Positions 55,131-64,000 of a stretch of 64,000 bases of DNA are shown here, piece by piece; the stretch's first letter is position 1; every line of letters starts with the position of its first letter. This stretch comes from Pyramidobacter porci. GTDB taxonomy: Bacteria; Synergistota; Synergistia; Synergistales; Dethiosulfovibrionaceae. The notes beneath the pieces were generated by a model that worked only from the letters and a program-made list of their open reading frames with translations, was not told where the DNA came from and did no database searches. The position numbers were made by a program, and so were the translations under genes. The stretch is from assembly GCF_009695745.1 (NCBI RefSeq), contig NZ_VUNH01000003.1, positions 1 to 64,000 of the forward strand, given 5' to 3'.

Positions 55131-56447
55131 ATGCTGAAAGCGATTCACTACATCAACCAGTTCTTCGGCCAAGTCGGCGGCGAAGACGCGGCTGACGCCA
55201 AGCCCATTTTCCACGACAATCTCGTCGGCTGCTCGATGATGCTGAACCAGATGGTGAAGCCCGACATCGAAGTCACCAACACCATCGTCTGCGGCGACAA
55301 CTACATCACCAACCACACCGACGAGGCCCTGAAAGAGATCTTCGCCTGGCTCGACACGAAGAAATTCGACATCTTCTTCGCCGGTCCCGCCTTCATGGCC
55401 GGACGTTACGGCGTCGGCTGCGGCATCATGTGCAAGGCGGTGGCCGAGCGCTATCACGTGCCCGTGATCACCTCCATGAACGAGGAGAACCCCGGCGTCG
55501 AAGAGTACAAATCCGTGTGCTACATCTTCAAGGGCGGCCGCAAGGCGACTTTCATGAAGGACGACGTGACCGCCATGGCCGCGTTCGCCAAGAAGATCGC
55601 CAAGGGCGAAGAGCTTCTGCCCGCCGCTCAGGAAGGCTATTTCCCCCGCGGCATCCGCGCCGAGATCCCTCAGCCCGACGGGCGCATCGCCGCCGATCGC
55701 GTCATCGACATGCTGCTCAAGAAGCTCAAGGGCGAGCCGTTCCAGACCGAGCTGATCATTCCCAAGATGGAGAAGATCCCCCCCGCCCCCGCGCTCAAGG
55801 ATCTGTCTCACGCCACCGTCGCGCTCGTTTCCTCCTCCGGCGTCGTGCCCGTGGACAATCCCGACCGCATCCAGAGCGCTTCCGCCCAGAAGTGGGGCAA
55901 GTACGACATCTCCAAGCTCGACAACCTGCCCGAGGGCGTGTTCAAGACGATCCACGCCGGCTTCGACCCCGCCGCCATGTGCCACATTCCCGATCGCGGC
56001 ATCCCTGTGGATGCTATGCGCTACTTCGAGAAGCAGGGCAAGATCGGCAAACTCTATGATTATTACTATGTGACTGTTGGCACCGGCACGACCCAGGCTT
56101 TTGCTGCCAAGTTCGGCAAAGAGATCGCCGCCGAGCTTCACGCCGCCAAAGTCGACGCCGTCGTGCTTACCGCCACCTGAGGCACGTGCACTCGTTGCGG
56201 GGCAACGATGGGCAAAGAAATCGAAAAAAGCGGTATTCCCGTGGTCGTGATGTGCAATTTGATTGACGTGGCCAAGACCGTCGGCGCCAACCGCATGGTC
56301 CAGACCGTGTCCGTTCCCTATCCGCTGGGCGATCCCGAACTGAGCGCCGAAGCCGAGTGGCAGCTGCGCACCAGCCGCGTCGAGGCGGCTCTGAACGCTC
56401 TGGCGACGGATATTACCGAACCGACGGTGTTCCCCTCCAAGTTCTGA
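55131..56447 (+). CDS. grdH: Betaine reductase component B, selenoprotein subunit
   Basis: 438 aa including selenocysteine. The frame is interrupted by TGA at 56178-56180 (codon 350) and continues in frame to the TGA at 56445. Reading the first TGA as Sec gives LTAT-U-GTCTRCGATMGKEIE, the UxxCxxC redox motif of GrdB/GrdF/GrdH. A hairpin follows directly (see SECIS entry). Without recoding one would see a truncated 349 aa protein plus a 79 aa orphan. With GrdI it binds the substrate; components A and C (GrdA, GrdCD) are not in the window. It starts 20 bp after grdI with GGGGAGG. Confidence 0.95.
56178..56210 (+). promoter_or_regulatory. Selenocysteine codon and bacterial SECIS hairpin
   Basis: TGA at 56178-56180 is followed by a hairpin CGTTGC-GGG-GCAACG (56193-56207): six perfect pairs and a GGG loop whose apex lies about 19 nt after the TGA, within the range for SelB-binding bacterial SECIS elements. 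The hairpin is translated as part of the gene. Confidence 0.85.
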
Positions 56448-56502
56448 TCTGACGGAACGGCGGAGCGAGATTCTCTCGACAAGAGACAAGGCAGTAGGTT
56501 CG

Positions 56503-56548
56503 AGGGGCTGAAAGGACGTTTTTCAAACGCGAATTTCAGCCCCTTGTT
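56503..56548 (+). terminator. Terminator after grdH
   Basis: AGGGGCTGAAA (56503-56513) pairs with TTTCAGCCCCT (56534-56544), an inner CGTTT/AAACG stem extends it, and TGTTTT follows. The transporter gene behind it thus may have its own promoter or depend on read-through. Confidence 0.85.
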
Positions 56549-56585
56549 TTAAATGTTCCTTCCCATTGTGAAAGGAGTCACTTGA

Positions 56586-58148
56586 ATGTCGGACAAAGTT
56601 TCACGGAATCCTCTCGACCACGGCCGGCTTGACTGGTCAGGCTGCGTTGATACCAAGAGCAACGCGGTTTATTACGTTTCGATATTGATCACTTTTGCGG
56701 CAGTCCTCTGGGGGCTGCTGTCGCCCGATTCCTTCGGCACTTTCGCCAAGTCGCTGTTCAACGGCCTGACGACTTATTTCGGCGCCGGATACATGTTCTT
56801 CATGAACGTTTTCGTCATCTTCTGCCTCTTCATCGCTGCCGGCCGTTTCGGCAAAGTCCGCCTGGGCAAGGCGGAGGACCGCCCCGAGTACAGCAATCTT
56901 GCCTGGTTCGCCATGCTGTTCTCGGCCGGCATGGGGGTGGGGCTGGTGTTTTACGGCGCCGCCGAGCCGCTGATTTATTTCACCAATCCGCCCTTTGGCG
57001 CAGCGCCCGAGTCCGTTCAGGCCGCCCGCGACGCGCTGCAGATCTCCTTCTTCCACTGGGGGCTGCACCCCTGGGCAGGTTACGCCGTTATCGCCATGCC
57101 GCTGGCCTACTATCAGTTCCGCTACAACGCGCCCGGTCTGATCAGTTCGATCTTCATCCCGCTGGCCGGAGAGAAGGCCGTCAAGGGGACGTTCGGCAAA
57201 ATCGTCGACATTCTCGCCACGTTCGCCACGCTGGGCGGCATCACCACGTCTCTGGGCCTTGGCACGCTGCAGTTGAACTCGGGCGCCAACACCGTCTTCG
57301 GACTGCCCAAGACCACGTTCGTTCAGGTCGTCATCATCGCGATTCTTGCCGTGCTTTACACCGGTTCGGCCGTGCTCGGCATCAAAAAGGGCATTTCCAA
57401 GGTGGCCGATTTCAACATCCGCGTGTGCTTCATCCTCATGGCCCTGATGTTTATCGTCGGCCCTTCGCTGCCGATCGTCGAGTCTTTCATGACGGGTATC
57501 GGCGATTTCCTCAGCGGCTTGGTCGAAGAGAGCTTCATGATGGATCCCTACGGCGCCGGGTACCAGAAGCATCTCGCCAACTGGACGCTGTATTACTGGG
57601 CCTGGTGGATCGCCTGGGCGCCTTTCGTCGGCGCTTTCGTGGCCCGCATTTCCCGCGGCCGCACTATCAGCGAGTTCATCGCCGGCGTTCTGATCGTTCC
57701 CGCGCTCGGCAGCGCGGTCTGGTTCGCCATCTTCGGCACTTCGGCGCTGCATCTGGAGCTGGTCCAGCACGTCAAGATCGCGGCGGAGGTCATCAAGGAC
57801 GTTTCCGTCGGCGCCTTCGAGCTGTACAAGCACTATCCTCTCGGCACCGCCATGTCTTACGGCATGATCGTGCTGATCACGACGTTCTTCGTCACTTCGG
57901 CCAATTCGGCCACGTTCGTTCTGGCCGCGTACTGCCAGCACGGCACCAGCGATCCGTCCAAGGCCAAGATGGCCATCTGGGGCGTCCTCATGGGCGCTCT
58001 GGCCGTCGTGCTTTTGACCACCGGCGGCCTGATCAACATTCAGACCATCTCGTTGTGCACGGCGCCTCCGTTCGCGTTCATCATGTTCTTCTCCTGCTGG
58101 GGCTTTTGGAAAGCCCTCAACGCCGACGAGCGGAACGGGCGTCTGTAA
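56586..58148 (+). CDS. BCCT-family glycine betaine/carnitine transporter
   Basis: 520 aa, 12 membrane segments. The family signature NWTLYYWAWW is exact, the glycine-rich substrate helix reads SAGMGVGLVFYGAAEP, and WWIAWAPFVGAFVARISRGR follows. It imports betaine, choline or carnitine. Placed after grdI/grdH it most likely supplies betaine for reduction rather than for osmoprotection: the C-terminal tail is short, without a long osmosensing extension. AAAGGAG precedes the ATG. Confidence 0.92.
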   Translation: MSDKVSRNPLDHGRLDWSGCVDTKSNAVYYVSILITFAAVLWGLLSPDSFGTFAKSLFNGLTTYFGAGYMFFMNVFVIFCLFIAAGRFGKVRLGKAEDRPEYSNLAWFAMLFSAGMGVGLVFYGAAEPLIYFTNPPFGAAPESVQAARDALQISFFHWGLHPWAGYAVIAMPLAYYQFRYNAPGLISSIFIPLAGEKAVKGTFGKIVDILATFATLGGITTSLGLGTLQLNSGANTVFGLPKTTFVQVVIIAILAVLYTGSAVLGIKKGISKVADFNIRVCFILMALMFIVGPSLPIVESFMTGIGDFLSGLVEESFMMDPYGAGYQKHLANWTLYYWAWWIAWAPFVGAFVARISRGRTISEFIAGVLIVPALGSAVWFAIFGTSALHLELVQHVKIAAEVIKDVSVGAFELYKHYPLGTAMSYGMIVLITTFFVTSANSATFVLAAYCQHGTSDPSKAKMAIWGVLMGALAVVLLTTGGLINIQTISLCTAPPFAFIMFFSCWGFWKALNADERNGRL

Positions 58149-58170
58149 ATCTCTTCAATTCAAGCGTGAA

Positions 58171-58210
58171 AAAACGGGCGCCTTTTTGCGAAAAAAGGCG
58201 CCCGTTTTGT
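58171..58210. terminator. Terminator of the BCCT gene
   Basis: A 17-bp perfect stem (58171-58187 with 58192-58208) with a short loop, base AAAAC/GTTTT, 22 bp after the stop codon. Confidence 0.88.
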
Positions 58211-58258
58211 AAAATTGTCATGGGAAAATTATTTCTCCTAAACGGAGGAGGAACGATC

Positions 58259-59272
58259 ATGGAATCTTCGATCCTTTTGTTTTCTCCCGAATTTCCCTGC
58301 TGGGACGAGGAGACGGTGCGGCTGGCCGGCGACGACCCCTCGTCGCTGGCCGGGATGCTTGAAAACGGCGAGCTGGCGCGCCGTGGCGGCGGCTATGTGC
58401 TGACGCCCAAGGGCGAGGCGGCGCGGCGCGAGCTGGCGCGGTCGACCGGCGTTCCGGCCGCGGACATGGACGCGCCGACGGACGACGAGGCGCGGGCGCG
58501 CCGGGCACTGGAACACAACCGCATGTGCCAGCTGCTCGATCGTGCGTTCCGTCAGCAGTGGGGCGTCAAGGAAGTCACTCATCGCGAAACGTTCCCCGTC
58601 GTGCCGTGTCTGCCTGACGATCGGTATTTTGCCTTCGAGGGCGAGCGCGTCAGGGCGATCTGGCCGCAGCATCCGCTCGTCGAATCGTTTACGGAGGCCT
58701 TTCCGAATTGGGGCGTGGGGGCGCGCGGCCTGCCCGCTCCCGGCCAGGCGGGGCTTGATGCCTGGGCGAAAGAAAACGCTGCGCCCGCGGGAACGCTGAC
58801 GATCGACTTCGTGCTGCGCAGCCGTTACGATTTCAACCATTACAAGGGTTTTGAGCCTATGGCGTCGGATCGCTTCGGGTTTTATAACGTCGATCTGCTG
58901 TTCGCCGTGAAATGCGGCGACGATCCCCGGAAGCTGCTGCCGCTGATCGGGCGGCTGCACGTCTTTTTGATGGAGCAGCGGCGCGTGTACGTCCCCGGCT
59001 GGTACGATCTCGACGCCGAGGAGCAGGAGGACTGGACGCTGCTGGCTCTTGTCACCGACGCCGAAGCGCAGCTGGCGGAGCTGACGGCGACGCTGCGGCG
59101 TTGGGGGCGCGATCTGATCGAGCCCTGCCGCCCGTTTTACATCCTCGGTACGAGCATCGAACGCCTGCGCGCGCAGAAAGAACCGAAAGACACCCTTTAC
59201 GACTGGTTCCAGGAGGAGACCGTGCGGATCCTGCGCCCCGACGTGGACGATCAGGAGGATCTGTTGGGCTGA
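58259..59272 (+). CDS. Protein of unknown function
   Basis: 337 aa, acidic, without signal peptide or membrane segment. The first 70 residues (DPSSLAGMLENGELARRGGGYVLTPKGEAARREL) look like a winged-helix domain. The rest is rich in aromatic residues: HNRMCQLLDRAFRQQWGVKEV, DFVLRSRYDFNHYKGFEPM, QRRVYVPGWYDLD, and ends in acidic residues. I recognise no family. GGAGGAGG (58243-58250) fixes the ATG at 58259. It is monocistronic between two terminators. Confidence 0.62.
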   Translation: MESSILLFSPEFPCWDEETVRLAGDDPSSLAGMLENGELARRGGGYVLTPKGEAARRELARSTGVPAADMDAPTDDEARARRALEHNRMCQLLDRAFRQQWGVKEVTHRETFPVVPCLPDDRYFAFEGERVRAIWPQHPLVESFTEAFPNWGVGARGLPAPGQAGLDAWAKENAAPAGTLTIDFVLRSRYDFNHYKGFEPMASDRFGFYNVDLLFAVKCGDDPRKLLPLIGRLHVFLMEQRRVYVPGWYDLDAEEQEDWTLLALVTDAEAQLAELTATLRRWGRDLIEPCRPFYILGTSIERLRAQKEPKDTLYDWFQEETVRILRPDVDDQEDLLG

Positions 59273-59284
59273 CAGCAGAACAAA

Positions 59285-59323
59285 TGAAGCGAGTGCGACG
59301 ACATTGCCGTCGCACTCGCTTCA
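59285..59323. terminator. Terminator after the unknown protein
   Basis: A 16-bp perfect stem (59285-59300 with 59308-59323) and 7-nt loop, 12 bp after the stop. It may also stop antisense readers from 59483. Confidence 0.8.
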
Positions 59324-59482
59324 TCATTAAATCATGTATGAACAGTGTTTTTTTCGAAAAATCCCTTCCGACAGTTCTGAAAAAAAGTGACGCTGACAAA
59401 CGGTCGGAAGGGGGAAGAAAGCTGCGTTATCGTGAACGACGCGGTTTTATCGGCGTTTTTGACAGCGGCGAAAAGCGATATT

Positions 59483-60874
59483 TCATGGATTTGGAGTGTG
59501 CGCGGCGGAGGCTTTTATCCCGACGCCGCAGTTTTTCGTTCGATGCAGGTTCCGCGCTTCGCGGCGCAGCAGCAGCGCGGCGGCGAGACCGCCGACAAGG
59601 TCGATGGCTGGGAAGGTGATCCAGACGCCGTCGACGCCGAGGAATCTCGGCAGGATGACGATCAGCGCGATGCCGACGAGCTGGCGGATCAGGTTGAAAC
59701 AGAAAGACGCCCGCGCCCGCCCGAGCGCCTCGAGCGTATAGCCGATGATGATCGCGGCACCGCTGAAGGGAAGGGCGGCGTAGCCGATGCGCATGCAGCG
59801 GGCCGTGAGGGCAATCAGCTCGGGATTGTCGTCGGTGAAGAGGGAGGCCAGTTTCTCGGCCCAGAGCATCGCCGCCGCTTCGGACAAAATATAGTAGCCG
59901 ATCGAGAGCAGCAGGGCGATCTTCACGGTCTCGCGCAGGCGCGCGAAGTTGCGCGCGCCGTAATTGTAGCCGATGATCGGCATGGCGCCTTCGCCGATGC
60001 CGGTGACGGGCATGAAAAGCAGGCTGTCGAGGCCGAAGAAGATGCCCATGGCGGATATGGCCATCTCGCCGCCGTATTTGCCCAGCAGCAGGTTGAAGGC
60101 CGTCAGCATAACCGAGAAGAAAACGTTGATCAGGAAGGGGGACAGCCCCACGGCGCACATTTCCGCTATCACGGCGTGGCGGGGACGGAAACGGTCGAGC
60201 GTCAGCCGCAGCGCGCCGCAGCGCCGCGCGTAGAAGGCCAGCAACCAGAGGAGGGCGAAGAGCTGGGCTCCCGCCGTCCCCCATGCGGCGCCGGCCACGC
60301 CCATGCCGAGCCCGGCGATGAACCACCAATCCAGGACGACGTTGAGCAGCGAGCCGAGCACCATCGACCACATGACGTGGCGCGGATGCCCTTCGGCTCG
60401 CATGGCGGCGGCCAGAACCATGCCGAAAAACTGGAAGGGAATGGCGGGGCCGGTGATCTTCAGATAAGTTTCCGTCAGCGGCATGATGCGCTCCGTCGCA
60501 CCGCACAGGCGCACGACTTCGGGCAGCCATATCAGCAGCGGCGGCACCGTCAGCGCCAGAAAAAAAGCGGTGGCCGTGAGGCCGTTGCCGAAAGCGATTT
60601 CGGCCCGCTCCAGATCCTGCGCGCCGAGATTGCGCGAAATCTGCGACGCCGTGCCCACGCCGATCAGGGCGCTGAAGGCGACGACCAGCAGGATGATGGG
60701 AAAGACGACGGAAATAGCCGCCAGCCCTTCGGCGCCGACGTAATGGCCGATGAAGACGCGGTCGACGATGTTGTAAAGGGCGTTGGCCAACACCCCGACC
60801 GTAGCCGGCAGGGCGAAGCGGAGGATCAGGCGGGGAATGGGCGCGCTGCCCATCGGGTTGAGGGCGTTTTGCAT
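59483..60874 (-). CDS. MATE-family efflux transporter, second copy
   Basis: 463 aa, 12 hydrophobic segments. N-terminal PIPRLILRFALPATVGVLANALYNIVDRVFIGHYVG is typical of the DinF/NorM-like group. It differs from the copy at 50155, so the two are not a recent duplication. The start is the ATG at 60874, which lies 1 bp after the nikR stop, so nikR and this gene are co-transcribed. Confidence 0.9.
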   Translation of the reverse strand: MQNALNPMGSAPIPRLILRFALPATVGVLANALYNIVDRVFIGHYVGAEGLAAISVVFPIILLVVAFSALIGVGTASQISRNLGAQDLERAEIAFGNGLTATAFFLALTVPPLLIWLPEVVRLCGATERIMPLTETYLKITGPAIPFQFFGMVLAAAMRAEGHPRHVMWSMVLGSLLNVVLDWWFIAGLGMGVAGAAWGTAGAQLFALLWLLAFYARRCGALRLTLDRFRPRHAVIAEMCAVGLSPFLINVFFSVMLTAFNLLLGKYGGEMAISAMGIFFGLDSLLFMPVTGIGEGAMPIIGYNYGARNFARLRETVKIALLLSIGYYILSEAAAMLWAEKLASLFTDDNPELIALTARCMRIGYAALPFSGAAIIIGYTLEALGRARASFCFNLIRQLVGIALIVILPRFLGVDGVWITFPAIDLVGGLAAALLLRREARNLHRTKNCGVGIKASAAHTPNP

Positions 60875-60875
60875 C

Positions 60876-61295
60876 TCAGACGAGGACGGCGATCACCGGA
60901 GTGACGGAGCTGACGGCTTTGAGCGCGCGCAGCGAAGCGATAAATCTCTTTACGCTTTCCACGTCGCCGCGGACGATGACGGTCTCGAGGCAGTGATCGT
61001 GATCGGCGTGGACATGGGTGGTGCACACGATGATGTCGCCGAAATCGTGCTGAAGAGCGGTGAGGCGCGCCGTCACGTCGTTGCTGTGGTGATTGTAGGT
61101 GAGCGTGATCGTGCCGTAGACTTGCCCCGACCCTTTCTGCCAGGTGTCGCGGCTGACGTACTCGCGGATCAGCTGGCGCAGTGCCTCCGAGCGGTTGGGG
61201 AGGCCGGCGCTTTCGAGGCGCTTGTCGAAACTCTGCAGAAGATTTTCCGGCACGGCGACGCCGAAACGAATCAGCGGTTCTTTTTCACGGTACAT
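60876..61295 (-). CDS. nikR: Nickel-responsive regulator NikR
   Basis: 139 aa. N-terminal ribbon-helix-helix (LIRFGVAVPENLLQSFDKRL, NRSEALRQLIREY) and C-terminal ACT-like metal domain. Nickel ligands are His83, His94, His96 and Cys102 (LQHDF ... HVHADHDHCLE), exactly seven residues beyond His76/87/89/Cys95 of E. coli NikR. It represses nickel-uptake genes when nickel is replete. No nickel importer is adjacent; the gene stands between a C39-like peptidase (25-bp overlap) and a MATE exporter. The start is the ATG at 61295 with AGGAGG. Confidence 0.94.
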   Translation of the reverse strand: MYREKEPLIRFGVAVPENLLQSFDKRLESAGLPNRSEALRQLIREYVSRDTWQKGSGQVYGTITLTYNHHSNDVTARLTALQHDFGDIIVCTTHVHADHDHCLETVIVRGDVESVKRFIASLRALKAVSSVTPVIAVLV

Positions 61296-62149
61296 GGCCA
61301 AAGGCCTCCTTCCTTTCGGGGCGGACAGGCGACGACCCAGGGCTGGGTGCACTCGTCCCGTTCCATGACGAAAATATCGTACCAGGTGCTGTAAAACTTG
61401 TCGATGTGTTCCACCACGTAGCCGTCCTGGCAATGGTCGGCCGTGTCGTGCGGGTCGGCGAGGATCAGCACGCCGTGGGCGGGATTGCCCGTGCCCATGT
61501 CGTCGTAGCCGATGATGACCCGCCAATGCGCGCCCCAGTCGATGTTCTCGACCATAATCGGAGCGCCTTCGCGCAGCGTTCGGCGGCAAAAACGCGCGAA
61601 GCTGTCCAGCGTCGGGAAGCTTTTGGCCTCGGCGCAACGCCACGGATTATAGGGCGCGGCGTCTTGCGGCGCTTTGGCGGCGAAGGGCAGGTTTGACTGC
61701 ACGTCCCAGCCGATCGCCTCGAAGAAATGAACCAGATCTTTGACCGGGATCGGGCGGCGCGACTCCGTGGGCAAGCCGTGAAAGGCCGCCATCTTGTCGG
61801 CGATTTCCAGCTCCCGCCAGTCGTAATAACCGAAGTGATACATGACCATCAGCGCTACGGCCGAGGCGCAGCTGTAATCGCGCGTCTGCTGGTAGGTGCG
61901 AAAACAGGGCAGGATCGTGCGCGAGCCTTGGCTGTACATGTGGTAAAAATCCAGCTCCGGAAAATAAGGCGAGTTGGGGCAGTCGGCCGCCTTGAAAAAG
62001 GCCGACGCGTCCGATTCGAGGTTGTAGCCTTCGGGCACATGAATGATCGGATCGGCGTTCCACCGCGTCGCGACAATGGCCGCCTCGTGCCTGGTCAGTT
62101 CCCACAGCGGCGGGAGCGGCAGTTTCTCTTTTTCTGCATATGTTGCCAT
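61271..62149 (-). CDS. C39-like cysteine peptidase-fold protein
   Basis: 292 aa, cytoplasmic by sequence (no signal peptide). A papain-type triad is visible: Cys in QQTRDYSCASAVALMVMYH (about 102), His in HWRVIIGYDD (about 215) and Asp in LILADPHDTAD. Unlike bacteriocin-exporting C39 peptidases it is not fused to an ABC transporter. The first 85 residues (ELTRHEAAIVATRWNADP) are specific. The start is the ATG at 62149 (GAGGAGG upstream). It overlaps nikR by 25 bp, so both are co-translated. Confidence 0.78.
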   Translation of the reverse strand: MATYAEKEKLPLPPLWELTRHEAAIVATRWNADPIIHVPEGYNLESDASAFFKAADCPNSPYFPELDFYHMYSQGSRTILPCFRTYQQTRDYSCASAVALMVMYHFGYYDWRELEIADKMAAFHGLPTESRRPIPVKDLVHFFEAIGWDVQSNLPFAAKAPQDAAPYNPWRCAEAKSFPTLDSFARFCRRTLREGAPIMVENIDWGAHWRVIIGYDDMGTGNPAHGVLILADPHDTADHCQDGYVVEHIDKFYSTWYDIFVMERDECTQPWVVACPPRKEGGLWPCTVKKNR

Positions 62150-62331
62150 CGACGCATTCCTCCTCTGGCAAATAAGAGCGTACGGCATAATTTCTTATTT
62201 TAACGCAAAGAACGCCGTTCGTGGCGGATGATTTGAGCGGAAAACAAAAATCGTTCTGCGCCGGCGCGGCCGTTTCGTGGTACACTTTGCGCAGAGAATC
62301 TTTTCTTAAGATGGAAAGGAGCGAATTATCC

Positions 62332-63747
<1,416 letters not shown>

Positions 63748-63754
63748 CCGCCCG

Positions 63755-64000
63755 ATGAGAATTTTTATCAGCGCCGACATGGAAGGCGCTACGGGCGTCA
63801 CGTCCATCGCGCAGTGCGACAGCCGCCGCCCGGAATACGCCTTCGGCTGCAAGATGCAGCAGCGCGACGTGCTCGCGGCGGTGCGCGGCGCCCTGGACGG
63901 CGGCGCCGACGAGGTGATCGTCAACGACGCTCACAGTCACATGACCAATCTGGACATCGGCGAGTGGCCGAAGGGGGCGCGGCTGACCAGCGGTTCGCCC
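63755..64000 (+). CDS. M55-family D-aminopeptidase, 5' part
   Basis: The first 82 codons, cut by the window end. MRIFISADMEGATGVTS with the metal-binding Asp-x-Glu, VRGALDGGADEVIVNDAHSHMTNL with a second metal ligand set, are typical of DppA-type zinc D-aminopeptidases (about 270 aa). They trim D-amino-acid peptides. It follows fumC by 7 bp, with AAAAGGAG at 63737-63744. Confidence 0.9.
   Translation, partial: MRIFISADMEGATGVTSIAQCDSRRPEYAFGCKMQQRDVLAAVRGALDGGADEVIVNDAHSHMTNLDIGEWPKGARLTSGSP

Noticed and set aside
56208-56447. Separate 79-aa protein downstream of the 349-codon ORF
   Set aside because: It is the C-terminal part of GrdH, joined through the in-frame selenocysteine UGA at 56178.
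50155-60874. The two MATE exporters as a recent duplication
   Set aside because: Their sequences differ throughout and they lie in different contexts on opposite strands.

Overview
This GC-rich, tightly packed window looks like chromosome of an anaerobic, amino-acid- and organic-acid-fermenting diderm. It resembles the phylum Synergistota (Pyramidobacter or a relative); that placement is inferred from gene content, and no database search was done. Pointers are the LPS-export genes lptA-like/lptB and an AsmA-type protein (an outer membrane), a selenocysteine-containing betaine reductase (Stickland fermentation), a citrate-lyase-type operon, peptide uptake with secreted and cytoplasmic peptidases, and a NikR regulator. 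There is no prophage, CRISPR array or recognisable defence system.

Layout. 1-113 is a 5S rRNA. 736-6409 is an ABC importer (lipoprotein, fused double permease, ATPase with a large insertion) followed by a beta-phosphoglucomutase. 6410-7060 is a small gene graveyard. 7146-11494 (minus) is the ylxM-ffh-rpsP-khpA-rimM-trmD-rplS translation/SRP operon, driven by a perfect consensus sigma-70 promoter; its TrmD carries a fused second domain. 11847-13480 pairs a LUD protein with an asparaginase-fold protein lacking the usual catalytic threonine. 13764-20970 is an organic-acid island: a 2-hydroxycarboxylate carrier and malic enzyme diverge from citDEF plus an aconitase/LeuCD-type dehydratase pair. 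21306-24802 is a less conserved stretch with a secreted tandem-PDZ protein and a PH-domain protein. 25066-25224 holds tRNA-Glu and tRNA-Gln.

25486-32833 carries an aldolase, lptA-like/lptB, a hydrogenase-type maturation protease, murJ, tsaD and a prepilin. 33108-36054 is a znuABC zinc importer with an extra periplasmic protein. 36234-37679 is a tandem pair of cysteine-rich secreted paralogs. Then follow a LarA-like protein, a C69 dipeptidase, a Dpp/Opp operon, an AsmA-like giant, a MATE exporter and a NarL-type two-component pair. 53803-58148 is the betaine system: grdI, the selenoprotein gene grdH (in-frame UGA plus SECIS hairpin) and a BCCT transporter. The window ends with an unknown protein, a second MATE exporter, nikR, a C39-like peptidase, fumC and the start of an M55 D-aminopeptidase.

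Three things cross gene boundaries. First, three intergenic 16-bp palindromes (28922, 39298, 53533) match the parS centromere motif, suggesting this segment lies in the origin-proximal domain. Second, a miniature mobile element of about 150-160 bp with inverted termini occurs in two full copies plus two remnants. Third, metabolism converges on acetate and pyruvate: citrate, malate or citramalate through carrier, malic enzyme and lyase; betaine through BCCT and betaine reductase to acetyl phosphate and trimethylamine; peptides through Dpp and peptidases.
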